A program made the translations under genes and the position numbers. The notes under the pieces were generated by a model that saw only the letters and a program-made list of their open reading frames with translations, ran no database searches and was not told the DNA's origin. 64,000 nt of DNA from Liminaster sp017519885 (lineage in GTDB: Bacteria; Bacteroidota; Bacteroidia; Bacteroidales; UBA3663): contig JAFWRO010000036.1 in the NCBI GenBank assembly GCA_017519885.1, forward strand, positions 1 to 64,000. The letters are read 5' to 3'. This document shows, piece by piece, positions 16,853-25,775 of the stretch. Positions within the stretch are counted from its first letter, which is position 1; each line of letters opens with the position of its first letter.

Positions 16853-18643
16853 TTATTTTTCGCCTGCTTCGATGCGTTTCTTCAATTCTTCGATTTCGGC
16901 TTTAAGTTCATCCATCTTGCTTTGCATAAGTGCTACAAGACCATTGCCACTCTTCGACTTGGCATTGAGGAAGCCAAGGTTGTTCTCGTAGGTCTTCAGG
17001 TCATTGATCAATCGCTCAAGCTTACGCTGAAGTGTATTCGAATCCTTGATGCTGGCCACGTGCTCTTTAATGTTCTCGAAGCGACGACGCTGACCCTTCA
17101 TGTCAAGCTTATCGAAGAAGAAATCGATTAGTTCCTTATACTTGGCCTGGAGCTTATCTTTTTCCTTGAAAGGTACATGACCAATCTCTGCCCATTGATT
17201 CATCAAGTCACGCACACCCTTTACCGTTGCGTTCTCGACATCATCCTTAAGATTGGTGAGCGCCAGAATAACCTCTTGCTTACGCTCGAAGTTGGCACGT
17301 TCGGAAGCACGTTCTCCGCCAACGGCCTCTTCCTTTGCCTTGAAGAAAGCATCACAAGCCGACTTGAATCGTTCCCAAACCTGCTGCGAATACTTACGAG
17401 GAGCAGGACCAATGGTCTTCCATTCATTCTGCAAAGAGATAAGCTGATCAGTGGTTTTACGCCAATCGGTGCTGGTGCTGAGTGCTTCGGCACGCTCACA
17501 GAGTTCGATCTTACGCTGAAGATTGTCGGACTGCTCACCGCGCACCGACTTGAAGAACTCGGCCTTCTGATTGAAGAAGTTGTCACACGACTGACGGAAG
17601 CGCTCGAAGAGCTGGGTATTGACACGCTTGGAAGCGAAACCTAACTTGCGCCATTCGTCCTGGAAAGCAAGGATAACCTTCGTAGCATCATCCCAACCCT
17701 TCACAGTTGTTATCTGAGAAAGGTCAATAGCTTCAACCTTCTCACAAATCGAAGTCTTGCCCACCTCATTGGCATGTTCCTGCGCCTTGAGCTGCTCGAA
17801 ATGAGCCTGATGACGCTTGTTGATTTCAGTTGATGCAGCCTTGAATCGATTCCAGATCTCCTCACGAACAGAGGGGGCAACAGGACCGATGATACGCCAC
17901 TGCTCGTGCATCTCCTGCAACTTGCGGAAAGCATCAACTACATCAGGTGCCTGAACCAACTTCTCAGCTTCTTCACAGATCTGAAGTTTAGCTTCAAGAT
18001 TCTTGCGGAAATCATAATCGCGAAGTTCCTTATTAATCTTGAGAGCATCATAGAACTGTTCTGTCAACTGAGTATAGCGTTTCCAGAGTCCTGCGACCTC
18101 CTGCTGATCGACAGCGCCGATTTCCTTGAACTGCTTCTGCAATTCCTGGAATTCGTTGTACTTCTGCCCCACTTCTTCGGCATTGCCGGCTATGGTTTCC
18201 ATCTTGTCAAGCACTTCGCGCTTCAGAGCGAGATTGTTGGCATACTCTTCATCGCGTGCCTTGACCATAGCTGCACGTGCCTCCTTCTGAATGTTAAGGA
18301 GGTCCTTAAGTCGTGGTTCAAGTTCGTCGGGTTTGGATTCATACGTAGCCGGGTCTCCATTACCATCAATGAAGGCCTGCATCTCGGCATCGGTCTCCTG
18401 TTGACGCATCTTGTAATAGAGTAGCTTGAGGTAGTTGATCTCGCCTTTGACACTTTCACTTGCAATGCCGGCGATCTCTGAGATACGCTCAAGGATTTCA
18501 GCGCGGTTGGCATAAATCTTTTTCTCAACAGTATTCTCTGCTGATTCATCTTCAGCAGTAGATTCAGCAACTTCGGGAGCTGCTGCAGGTTCCGTAGAAA
18601 GAACATTGTCTTCCATCTGGATAGGATCGAGGATCTCTGACAT
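16853..18643 (-). CDS. DUF349 repeat protein
   Basis: A 596-aa cytosolic protein made almost entirely of charged helices. After an acidic N-terminus (EPAAAPEVAESTAEDE, about 18-34) come at least four DUF349-type modules, recognisable by the repeated pattern of a Trp (LWKRYTQL, IWNRFKAA, FERFRQS, VWERFKSAC) followed by a Lys-rich helix and CEEAEKL/CERAEAL. These lie near residues 185, 260, 345 and 425, and a final coiled coil fills about 530-596. No catalytic motif is visible. The family is conserved in Bacteroidetes and proteobacteria but its role is not established. It has a -7 box about 45 nt upstream and precedes valS. Confidence 0.88.
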   Translation of the reverse strand: MSEILDPIQMEDNVLSTEPAAAPEVAESTAEDESAENTVEKKIYANRAEILERISEIAGIASESVKGEINYLKLLYYKMRQQETDAEMQAFIDGNGDPATYESKPDELEPRLKDLLNIQKEARAAMVKARDEEYANNLALKREVLDKMETIAGNAEEVGQKYNEFQELQKQFKEIGAVDQQEVAGLWKRYTQLTEQFYDALKINKELRDYDFRKNLEAKLQICEEAEKLVQAPDVVDAFRKLQEMHEQWRIIGPVAPSVREEIWNRFKAASTEINKRHQAHFEQLKAQEHANEVGKTSICEKVEAIDLSQITTVKGWDDATKVILAFQDEWRKLGFASKRVNTQLFERFRQSCDNFFNQKAEFFKSVRGEQSDNLQRKIELCERAEALSTSTDWRKTTDQLISLQNEWKTIGPAPRKYSQQVWERFKSACDAFFKAKEEAVGGERASERANFERKQEVILALTNLKDDVENATVKGVRDLMNQWAEIGHVPFKEKDKLQAKYKELIDFFFDKLDMKGQRRRFENIKEHVASIKDSNTLQRKLERLINDLKTYENNLGFLNAKSKSGNGLVALMQSKMDELKAEIEELKKRIEAGEK

Positions 18644-18687
18644 ATTTGTAATTATTTAATCATTCCGCTAAATTTATAACGGGCGTG

Positions 18688-18695
18688 CAAAGTTA
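18688..18695 (-). promoter_or_regulatory. -7 box for the DUF349 gene
   Basis: Minus strand TAACTTTG followed by CACGC matches TAnnTTTG, 44 nt upstream of the ATG at 18643. No convincing -33 element at the ideal spacing. Confidence 0.6.
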
Positions 18696-18805
18696 CAAAT
18701 AATTATTGAATTACAATTATTTTTTTTAAAAAAAATGACAAAAGAGACGAAATTACGCCTCTTTTGTACAGTTTTGAGAAGATTTTGAAGTATTTTATGT
18801 TGTTT

Positions 18806-19588
18806 TTACTTCTTTTTCTTGAGCAACTCGACATATCCAAAACCATATCCGATGTCATCACCCAACCCACAGACATAAGCAAACTCTTGAAGGACTGGAG
18901 ACAACTGAAGCCTGAACTTAAGCATATATCCAACCACTTTCTGACAGCGGGGCGAATCGGTGAAGATACTGACAGCCTTGCGTCGAGGTTGTGTAAGCAG
19001 TGTGAATTGAAATGCCCTGTCACCATCATAGCTGCGTTTGTAGAACGACTCCCAACGATCAATTAGTTCTTCGACCATAAACTGTGAGAAGAACTGATTG
19101 TCGGGAGAAAGATAGTCGAGCGTATTGTTCGGACGAAGAGCCTTCACAACGATTGGCGAAATGGACTGATATTCCATAATTTCGGTGAAGACAACAGGAG
19201 AAATGTCGTCAACAGCGATAATCTTGAAAGTAACAGAGGACTTATAGTCTCCGATAGAGAATTGCTTGTCAAGCAACTGCTGAGTTAGAAACGAGCGTGT
19301 TTCGACCTCAGGAAGGAACGACACCCAAAACTGAATTCGAGGCACATTGACATAAAGTCTATCGGTCTCGACATAAACCTTGGGCACATAAAGGTTACTA
19401 ATCGAGTATACTTTCTGGCGAATGTTGTCGATGGGCTGAAGTCCATTGGCCGACAACCATTTTTCGTAAGCTTCCTTGTTTGAAGTAATCAAACGATTGA
19501 AAGCCGATGCCAGTTCATACTGATAGCTGATTGGAAGAATATTTCCACTCACTAGTGGCAATACTTCAAGTGTAATTTTTAAGCGCAA
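18806..19588 (-). CDS. cas6: orphan Cas6-family protein, no histidine
   Basis: A 260-aa RAMP protein of the Cas6 family; family members bind CRISPR repeat RNA and cut it to make crRNAs. The N-terminal strand (MRLKITLE, ISYQYELASAFNRLI), the middle SISPIVVKA-x-YLSPDNQFF block and the C-terminal Gly-rich loop GLGDDIGYGFGYVEL are diagnostic. The start codon is TTG: a stop codon lies two codons upstream in frame and no ATG follows before the conserved N-terminus. The family's usual active-site His (in a WLH-type motif) is Ser here (KWLSANG, about residue 45), and the whole protein contains no histidine. No other cas gene and no CRISPR array occurs in the window. It lies 21 nt after rsmE, probably co-transcribed. 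It could be a repeat-binding or repurposed protein; Cas6 enzymes without a catalytic His are known, so activity is not excluded. Confidence 0.83.
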   Translation of the reverse strand: MRLKITLEVLPLVSGNILPISYQYELASAFNRLITSNKEAYEKWLSANGLQPIDNIRQKVYSISNLYVPKVYVETDRLYVNVPRIQFWVSFLPEVETRSFLTQQLLDKQFSIGDYKSSVTFKIIAVDDISPVVFTEIMEYQSISPIVVKALRPNNTLDYLSPDNQFFSQFMVEELIDRWESFYKRSYDGDRAFQFTLLTQPRRKAVSIFTDSPRCQKVVGYMLKFRLQLSPVLQEFAYVCGLGDDIGYGFGYVELLKKKK

Positions 19589-19609
19589 AATTTAAAAAGA
19601 TTTAGGAAA

Positions 19610-20314
19610 TTAATTAATGCTATTTATAAGATGTACTGTATGAACCGAAACCAAGGCAGCAGTCTCGGTTCGCAGTCTTTGATCACCGAGCGAAATCGGG
19701 AGGTAACCGTTTTGCAAAGCGAATGAAACCTCATCTTGACTGAAATCTCCTTCGGGGCCAATAAGAATTCTCACATCACGACACTTTTGTACCAAATGTG
19801 ATAATAAATGTCTTGGCTGATTATCCATACAATGGGCAATAAACTTTTGGCCATCGAAAGGCTCTTCGATGAAGCGTTTGAAGTCTGTCATCTCATCTAT
19901 TTGTGGAAGTGTTGCTTTCAAACTCTGTTTCATTGCAGCAATGGCGATTTTACGCAATCTTTCGGTTTTCAATTCCTTGCGTTCTGAAAAACGACAACGC
20001 AACGGGACAAAACGATCGAGACCTATTTCAACAGATTTTTCAAGCCACCATTCCATACGATCAAGATTCTTGGTTGGACCAATAGCCAACTCGACACGAT
20101 ACGGCCAATGTGAATCTGAATGAGAAGAAAGAATTTCAACAGAACAATGCTTAGGATGAGCAGAAGCAATACGGCAGTGATACCACATTCCATTGCCATC
20201 AACCACATCAATTTCATCACCTACAGTATGTCGTAAAACACGCACGACATGTCCCGACTCTTCTTCTGGAAGCTCGGAACATGTCGATAAAAAAGGTGCA
20301 TAAAAAATGATCAT
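19610..20314 (-). CDS. rsmE: 16S rRNA (uracil-1498-N3)-methyltransferase
   Basis: A 234-aa SPOUT-class methyltransferase that uses SAM to methylate N3 of U1498 in 16S rRNA. I chose the ATG at 20314 (MIIFYAPFL) over a TTG five codons upstream. The N-terminal PUA-like part carries HVVRVLRHTVGDEIDVVDG. The C-terminal trefoil knot shows IGPEGDFSQDEVSFAL and LGDQRLRTETAALVSV, the classic RsmE SAM-binding signatures. KEGLDRF-type residues appear as EIGLDRFVPLRC. It sits 43 nt after the nucleoside transporter and 21 nt before cas6. Confidence 0.95.
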   Translation of the reverse strand: MIIFYAPFLSTCSELPEEESGHVVRVLRHTVGDEIDVVDGNGMWYHCRIASAHPKHCSVEILSSHSDSHWPYRVELAIGPTKNLDRMEWWLEKSVEIGLDRFVPLRCRFSERKELKTERLRKIAIAAMKQSLKATLPQIDEMTDFKRFIEEPFDGQKFIAHCMDNQPRHLLSHLVQKCRDVRILIGPEGDFSQDEVSFALQNGYLPISLGDQRLRTETAALVSVHTVHLINSIN

Positions 20315-20357
20315 TACTCTTAATAACAATTGATGTGATTGAGAAATGAATTAGAAA

Positions 20358-21683
20358 CTAATGGGTTTCAGGACTATGCTTATACTGGAAGAGGATTGCA
20401 AAAAGGACTGCAACAGTCAACGCAAAGCCTGCAAAGACGAACCAGCAGGTGGCCCAGTCACCCAAGAGATAATCACCTTGCCAAGAGCAGAAATGATTAA
20501 CCACTTCACCAGCTGCCAAAGTGCCGATAGTAGCACCAATGCCATTGGTCATCATCATGAATAGTCCCTGAGCTGAGGCTTTGATGCTTGGTTCACACTC
20601 TTGATCGACAAAGATGCCTCCTGAAACATTGAAGAAATCGAAAGCAACACCATAGACAATACAAGAAAGAATGAAGAGCAACACACCAGGCATAGCAGGA
20701 TTGCCTAAACCAAAGAATCCGAATCGGAAAACCCATGCGAACATCGACATAAGCATAACGACCTTAATGCCAAATCGTCTGAGGAAGAATGGGATCATCA
20801 GGATGCAGAGGGCCTCACTAATCTGGGATATGGATGTTAACAAGGTAGCGTTATTGGCGGCGAATGACGAAGCAACAGCGGCATCAGCACTCCCCTTGAA
20901 ACTCGTAATGAAAGGACCGGCATAACCATTGGTAACCTGAAGGCTCATTCCCAATAATGCTGAGAAGATGAAGAACAATGCCATCTTCTTTGTCTTGAAC
21001 AGCTTGAAAGCATTCAGACCCAAGGCCTCGACAAGCGAAGTTCTTTCCTTCTTCTCGTTAAGTTTGCATTCAGGCAATGAGAAACAATACACACAAAGCA
21101 ACAAGCTAAGCAGGCCTGATACGAAGAACTGCATATAGGTGTACTGGAACTTGTGGGCATTGTCAGCAAAGGTGAAAAAGAATGAACCATCTTCCCAAAC
21201 GGCGCAGTTGACAAACCACATGGTGGCAATGAAGCCAACTGTACCCAACACACGGATAGGTGGAAAATCCTTGACGGTGTCCATACCATTTTCCTTCAAG
21301 ATAGTGAAGGCTGTAGTATTGGCGAGCGCGATGGTTGGCATGAAGAAGGCAACACTAATAGTATATAATGCAATGAAGAAACCCTTATTCGAGAGTTCGT
21401 TGCCGAACCCTGCCTGGAAACCTAAATACCAACAGCCAAGCATAAAACCGCCGGCCAGCAGGTGGCAAATGCCCAGAAGACGCTGCGGCTGAATATACTT
21501 ATCAGCGACAATACCCATCAACGTAGGCATAAAGATTGAGACAATACCTTGAATAGCATAAAACCAGGCAATATTCTCACCCAGTCCTGCCTTTCCAAGA
21601 TAATTGCCCATACATGTGAGATAGGCCCCCCAGACAGCGAACTCCAGGAAGTTCATCACTGCCAAACGCAATTTCGTATTCAT
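20358..21683 (-). CDS. MFS nucleoside permease (NHS family-like)
   Basis: A 441-aa inner-membrane transporter with about twelve hydrophobic helices. The start MNTKLRLAVMNFLEFAVWGAYLT and the loop GIVADKYIQPQRLLG are typical of the nucleoside:H+ symporter branch of the major facilitator superfamily (NupG/XapB-like), a common Bacteroidetes gene annotated as nucleoside permease. FDFFNVSGGIFVDQE and GLFMMMTNGIGATIG near residues 350-385 also match that branch. Probable job: uptake of ribonucleosides for salvage. It is followed by rsmE and cas6 at short spacing. Substrate is inferred from family only. Confidence 0.85.
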   Translation of the reverse strand: MNTKLRLAVMNFLEFAVWGAYLTCMGNYLGKAGLGENIAWFYAIQGIVSIFMPTLMGIVADKYIQPQRLLGICHLLAGGFMLGCWYLGFQAGFGNELSNKGFFIALYTISVAFFMPTIALANTTAFTILKENGMDTVKDFPPIRVLGTVGFIATMWFVNCAVWEDGSFFFTFADNAHKFQYTYMQFFVSGLLSLLLCVYCFSLPECKLNEKKERTSLVEALGLNAFKLFKTKKMALFFIFSALLGMSLQVTNGYAGPFITSFKGSADAAVASSFAANNATLLTSISQISEALCILMIPFFLRRFGIKVVMLMSMFAWVFRFGFFGLGNPAMPGVLLFILSCIVYGVAFDFFNVSGGIFVDQECEPSIKASAQGLFMMMTNGIGATIGTLAAGEVVNHFCSWQGDYLLGDWATCWFVFAGFALTVAVLFAILFQYKHSPETH

Positions 21684-21700
21684 AAATCAAAATACTTAAA

Positions 21701-21728
21701 ATTGGGCGCCGTGAAAACGACGCCCAAT
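21701..21728 (-). terminator. terminator of the DUF4301 gene
   Basis: ATTGGGCG (21701-21708) pairs with CGCCCAAT (21721-21728), with an inner CGT/ACG pairing. On the minus strand it is followed by TTTTAAGTATTTTG. It lies between the DUF4301 stop and the nucleoside permease start. Confidence 0.78.
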
Positions 21729-21734
21729 ATCTAA

Positions 21735-23258
21735 TTAATACTGATGCATTGGACGAAGCAGATCGTTGACAGTCTTGACAGGATTGAAAGTCAGAAGGTC
21801 AACGTCTACGAATACCGTATTCCAGTTGGACATAGCGCCATTCCAGAGTCCAGGCAACTCAAGCGCCTTGAGTTCCTTGCCATTCTTCGACTTGTAGGAG
21901 ATGAAACCGGTCTGAGGATCGACAAACTTAAGAAGGTCGAATGGTTTGCCATTCTTGTCCTTCACAGCGCACACAAGATCAACAGGATTGAAGTGAGTGC
22001 CCTCCTTGAACATAGCGACATAGTCGGCATTGTTCTTATCAATCTGGCTCGACTCAAGAATCTGGAGCTGATAGGTTCCGTCGGGTGACTGAGCAATAAA
22101 TGGTCCACCACCTGGCTCTCCCACATTCTTCACCATACCGCAGACACGAAGTGGACGATTAAGCTTGTTCTTGATGTAGAGAGCAAGTTCTGTGTCATCG
22201 AGTTGCTTGGTGTCAGGATTCTTGATGAACAGGTTCTTCTGAAGGAAGTAAAGCATATCGATGAGATTCTCATGCTGATACTTGCCACCTTCGAGCTGCT
22301 GCAGATAAGAGAAGATTTTCTGCTGGAGACTAACAAGAACACCACCAATAATCTGCTTGTAGGCGATGGTTGGGCTCTTCTTCTTCTCTGGAACAACGTT
22401 GTCGATATTCTTGATGAAGATAACATCGGCATCCTGTTCGTTGAGATTCTCGATGAGTGCACCATGTCCGCCAGGACGGAACAGCAGATTGCCTTTTTCG
22501 TCACGGAATGGAGTATTATCCATATTGGCAGCAAGTGTATCGGTGCTGGCTTTCTGTACAGAGAAAGAAATCTTGTACTTCACGCCATAGCGTGCCTCGT
22601 AAGCTGCCTGCTTCTCCTTGACAAGAGCTTCGAAGAGCGGAAGATGATCGGGGCTCACAGTGAAATGGAGCTTTACCTGTCCCTTGCCGTTGGCAGCATA
22701 AAGTGCACCTTCCTCAAGATGCTCCTCAAATGCCTTGCGCACACCGTGAGATGAACGATGGAAAGTAAGGAGTCCCTTGGGCAGCTGTCCATAATTAAGG
22801 CCCTTGGCAAGGAGAAGATTGGCAACAACAGGCTTGTACTGACCAGCAGCGATAAGGTCGTCGATGCCCTTTCCTTCATTCTTGACACAGGCTGCATCCA
22901 ATTCTGGATAGAATGCAAACTGCTTGATGCCTGCAAAGAACTTCTTTTCGAAATCATTGGTTGGAACTTCATAGTCAGCATCCAAGAACTCAAAGAGATT
23001 CTTGAACATACGGCTGGCAGCACCCGAAGCAGGAACGAACTTCAAAATCTGGTTGTCAGCCTGTAGATATTTCTGCCAGAGGTCCTGGTAATACTTGGCA
23101 GCGTCGTCGTCGACTACGAGGATGCCATATTCTGGAGAGGCAGCTCCCTTAAGCTTCAAATAAGGGAAACCAGTTTCAAATGACTTGAGCTGGCTCTCAG
23201 CCTTCTCTACACTAATGCCACGCTTGGCAAGAACTTCAAGGTCTTCTTGTGTAAACAT
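21735..23258 (-). CDS. DUF4301 family protein
   Basis: A 507-aa soluble protein of a family found mainly in Bacteroidetes. No signal peptide. Features seen: FTQEDLEVLAKRGIS at the start, LKFVPASGAASRMFKNLFEFL near residue 74 (a Gly/Arg-rich loop that looks like a phosphate- or nucleotide-binding element), FHRSSHGVRKAFEEHLEEGA near 175, LLFRPGGHGALIENLN near 258, and VKNVGEPGGGPFIAQ near 376. The last two resemble nucleotidyltransferase-like loops, but I cannot assign a reaction. The gene is monocistronic with its own -7 box and terminator, divergent from relA. Confidence 0.86.
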   Translation of the reverse strand: MFTQEDLEVLAKRGISVEKAESQLKSFETGFPYLKLKGAASPEYGILVVDDDAAKYYQDLWQKYLQADNQILKFVPASGAASRMFKNLFEFLDADYEVPTNDFEKKFFAGIKQFAFYPELDAACVKNEGKGIDDLIAAGQYKPVVANLLLAKGLNYGQLPKGLLTFHRSSHGVRKAFEEHLEEGALYAANGKGQVKLHFTVSPDHLPLFEALVKEKQAAYEARYGVKYKISFSVQKASTDTLAANMDNTPFRDEKGNLLFRPGGHGALIENLNEQDADVIFIKNIDNVVPEKKKSPTIAYKQIIGGVLVSLQQKIFSYLQQLEGGKYQHENLIDMLYFLQKNLFIKNPDTKQLDDTELALYIKNKLNRPLRVCGMVKNVGEPGGGPFIAQSPDGTYQLQILESSQIDKNNADYVAMFKEGTHFNPVDLVCAVKDKNGKPFDLLKFVDPQTGFISYKSKNGKELKALELPGLWNGAMSNWNTVFVDVDLLTFNPVKTVNDLLRPMHQY

Positions 23259-23302
23259 ACGTATTATTAGATTTATGATTGTAGAATTCTACTTTTCGAG
23301 GG

Positions 23303-23310
23303 CAAATTTA
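23303..23310 (-). promoter_or_regulatory. -7 box for the DUF4301 gene
   Basis: Minus strand TAAATTTG followed by CCCTCG, matching TAnnTTTG, 44 nt upstream of the ATG at 23258. It shares the 240-bp AT-rich divergent spacer with the relA promoter; nothing else is visible there. Confidence 0.6.
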
Positions 23311-23446
23311 ATAACTTTTTCAATAAGTTGAACTTTTTAACTCAAAAAAAATGCGTTTTTGGACAAAATATTGAAGAAATTGCATTAAATAACAAAAAAA
23401 TAAAAGAATTTGTAGTATTTAAGTTACAACTATCAATAAAAATTAT

Positions 23447-23454
23447 TAACTTTG
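23447..23454 (+). promoter_or_regulatory. -7 box of the relA operon
   Basis: TAACTTTG followed by CAGCGC, a match to TAnnTTTG, 45 nt upstream of the ATG at 23500. The surrounding sequence is very AT-rich. Confidence 0.65.
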
Positions 23455-23499
23455 CAGCGCAAGCAAATTCAATTACGTACAACAAGAAAACTACGATAC

Positions 23500-25731
23500 A
23501 TGAAAATACTCAAGATTGAACAATTTACAACTGAAGAGATGACGCTCTTCCTTACTGACTACCGCATATTGTATTCTGTGGTAGACAACAAATTGTCGAT
23601 CAATGATTGGAAATATATTAAACAATATATTTTAAAAGATATAGACGCGGGATTCTATGGACGAGACATCCACGGCGTACATCAACTTGTCCATACGCTC
23701 GAAACATGTCGCGTTCTGCTCCAACAAGTCGGGTTGGGCCGTCGTTCCATCCTGATGGCTATGCTCTATCCACTTGCCGAACATAAGGTTATCAGCCAGG
23801 AGGAAATGAATCGCAACTTCGGTCCAGAAGTTGTGAAACTGGTCTCCAATATGGCTAAAGTCCAGCATCTATATGCCGACCACGACAGCCTTGAAGATGA
23901 GAATTTCAGCAAACTGATGCTTTCGTTTGCTGAAGATATTCGCGTCATCATATGTATGATTTGCGACCGTTACACACTGATGAAGGCGCTCAATCATACG
24001 CAAGACGTTGATTATCGCCACAAGGTAACACAGGAATGTCGTCTGCTCTACACTCCCATTGCACATCGTCTCGGGCTTTATGTCATCAAAGGAGAACTTG
24101 AAGACATGGCCGTGAAGTACGACTATCGAGATGTTTACGATGACATAGCTCACCAGTTGCAACTCACGAAACGTTCGCGAGAGGAATATATTCAGCAATT
24201 TATCTCTCCTCTTGAAGCAAAACTGAAAGAGGTTCTGCCAGTTCCCTTCCACATCAAAGGCCGCACGAAGAGTATCTCCTCCATCTGGTCGAAAATGAAA
24301 CGTCAGCAGAACAGCATTGACAAGATCTATGACCTATTTGCCATTCGTATCATTATCGATGCAGAAGGACCTAATGAAAAAGCATTGTGCTGGCAAGCCT
24401 ACAGCATCGTTACCGACATGTATCAACCCAATCCAAAGCGATTAAGGGACTGGCTGTCGATACCCAAGTCTAACGGTTACGAATCTTTGCATATTACGGT
24501 TTATGGGCCAAGTGATCGTTGGGTAGAAGTGCAGATTCGAACAAAAAGGATGGACGAGATTGCCGAACGCGGTTTAGCAGCACACTGGAAATACAAGGGT
24601 ATCAAAAGCGAAGGCAATTCGGCCGACAAACTCATCGCATCGATACGTGAAGTACTCGAAAGCGGTGCTCCAAAAGACGAATTAATGAAAGACTTCTCCA
24701 TGGGTCTATATGATGAAGAGGTTTTCGTCTTCACACCCAAAGGAGAAGTGCATAAGTTCCCAAAAGGGGCAACTGTGCTCGATTTTGCATTCAGCATCCA
24801 TTCGAAACTTGGTATGCAGTGCGTAGGTGCGCGTGTAGGAGGAAGAAACGTCAAAATCAACCATCAGCTCAACAGCGGTGAGACTGTGGAGATCCTCACC
24901 TCCTCCCAACAAACTCCTAAACTTGACTGGCTGAATATAGTTAAGACATCGAAGGCCCGAAGCCGCATCAAATCAGGCATCAAAGAAATTGAGAATCGTG
25001 AAGCACAGACCGGCAAGGAGATGCTGCAACGTCGATTCAAGAATCGAAAGATTGAAATTGACGAAGCCGAAATGTCGCGTGTCATCATCCGTCTTGGATA
25101 TAAGACCCAAACCGCCTTTTATCACGATCTTTCGACAAACGACATTTCAGTAGATGATGTATTGAAAGAATACGAGTCGAGCCAAACTCCACAAATCCAA
25201 GGTGAGCCAGCTACTCATTCCGCTGCTGATTTCACGGCAACACCAGAGATTGCTGCAGAAAACGAAAAGAAACAAGCGGGCAATGACGTACTCGTCATAG
25301 ACCGTGACCTTAAGGGAATAGATTACAAGTTGGCAAAGTGCTGTCATCCTATTTATGGCGACGACATTGTCGGATTTGTATCGATTGCACGAGGCATCAC
25401 CATTCATCGTGCCGACTGCTCAAACATCAAGAGTCTTGAAAAGCAGTATCCTTATCGTATACAACGCGCTCGATGGAGCGGCAAAAGTGCAGGGCAATAT
25501 TTCATCACGCTACGCGTCGTTGGCAATGATGATATCGGTATTGTTACCAATATATCATCCGTCATCAACAAGGAACCCAACACGCTGCTTCGCTCTATAT
25601 CGATTGATACCGAAGGAGGTCTTTTCCAAGGGCATCTTACAGTCAGTGTCTCCGATCTATCTTCGCTCAACATCCTGATACGAAAGATACAATCGGTGAA
25701 AGGTGTGAAGAATGTATCACGAACGAACTGA
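23500..25731 (+). CDS. relA: RelA-type (p)ppGpp synthetase with degenerate HD domain
   Basis: A 743-aa long RelA/SpoT homologue of the stringent response. I use the ATG at 23500 (MKILKIEQFT), because a TTG further upstream would overlap the -7 box. Order of domains: HD region about 40-190, synthetase about 250-365 (GRTKSISSIWSKM, IYDLFAIRIII, SIPKSNGYESLHITVYG, VEVQIRT, AAHWKYK all intact), TGS about 405-465 (VFVFTPKGEVHKFPKGA), and a C-terminal ACT domain about 665-740 (GNDDIGIVTNISS). The HD motif of bifunctional enzymes (LLHDVVED) is LYPLAEH here, as in E. coli RelA (LLFPLAD), so hydrolysis of ppGpp is probably lost. It heads an operon with a lipoprotein, mscS and an aminopeptidase. Synthesis is sure; loss of hydrolase is inferred. 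Confidence 0.93.
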   Translation: MKILKIEQFTTEEMTLFLTDYRILYSVVDNKLSINDWKYIKQYILKDIDAGFYGRDIHGVHQLVHTLETCRVLLQQVGLGRRSILMAMLYPLAEHKVISQEEMNRNFGPEVVKLVSNMAKVQHLYADHDSLEDENFSKLMLSFAEDIRVIICMICDRYTLMKALNHTQDVDYRHKVTQECRLLYTPIAHRLGLYVIKGELEDMAVKYDYRDVYDDIAHQLQLTKRSREEYIQQFISPLEAKLKEVLPVPFHIKGRTKSISSIWSKMKRQQNSIDKIYDLFAIRIIIDAEGPNEKALCWQAYSIVTDMYQPNPKRLRDWLSIPKSNGYESLHITVYGPSDRWVEVQIRTKRMDEIAERGLAAHWKYKGIKSEGNSADKLIASIREVLESGAPKDELMKDFSMGLYDEEVFVFTPKGEVHKFPKGATVLDFAFSIHSKLGMQCVGARVGGRNVKINHQLNSGETVEILTSSQQTPKLDWLNIVKTSKARSRIKSGIKEIENREAQTGKEMLQRRFKNRKIEIDEAEMSRVIIRLGYKTQTAFYHDLSTNDISVDDVLKEYESSQTPQIQGEPATHSAADFTATPEIAAENEKKQAGNDVLVIDRDLKGIDYKLAKCCHPIYGDDIVGFVSIARGITIHRADCSNIKSLEKQYPYRIQRARWSGKSAGQYFITLRVVGNDDIGIVTNISSVINKEPNTLLRSISIDTEGGLFQGHLTVSVSDLSSLNILIRKIQSVKGVKNVSRTN

Positions 25732-25775
25732 CATTAAGAAGCAATATGAAAAATAACAATCAATACAATAATAAT

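Noticed and set aside
23452..23499. TTG start 16 codons upstream of the relA ATG
   Set aside because: It would begin within the -7 box TAACTTTG and add a low-quality basic stretch; the ATG at 23500 is better placed.
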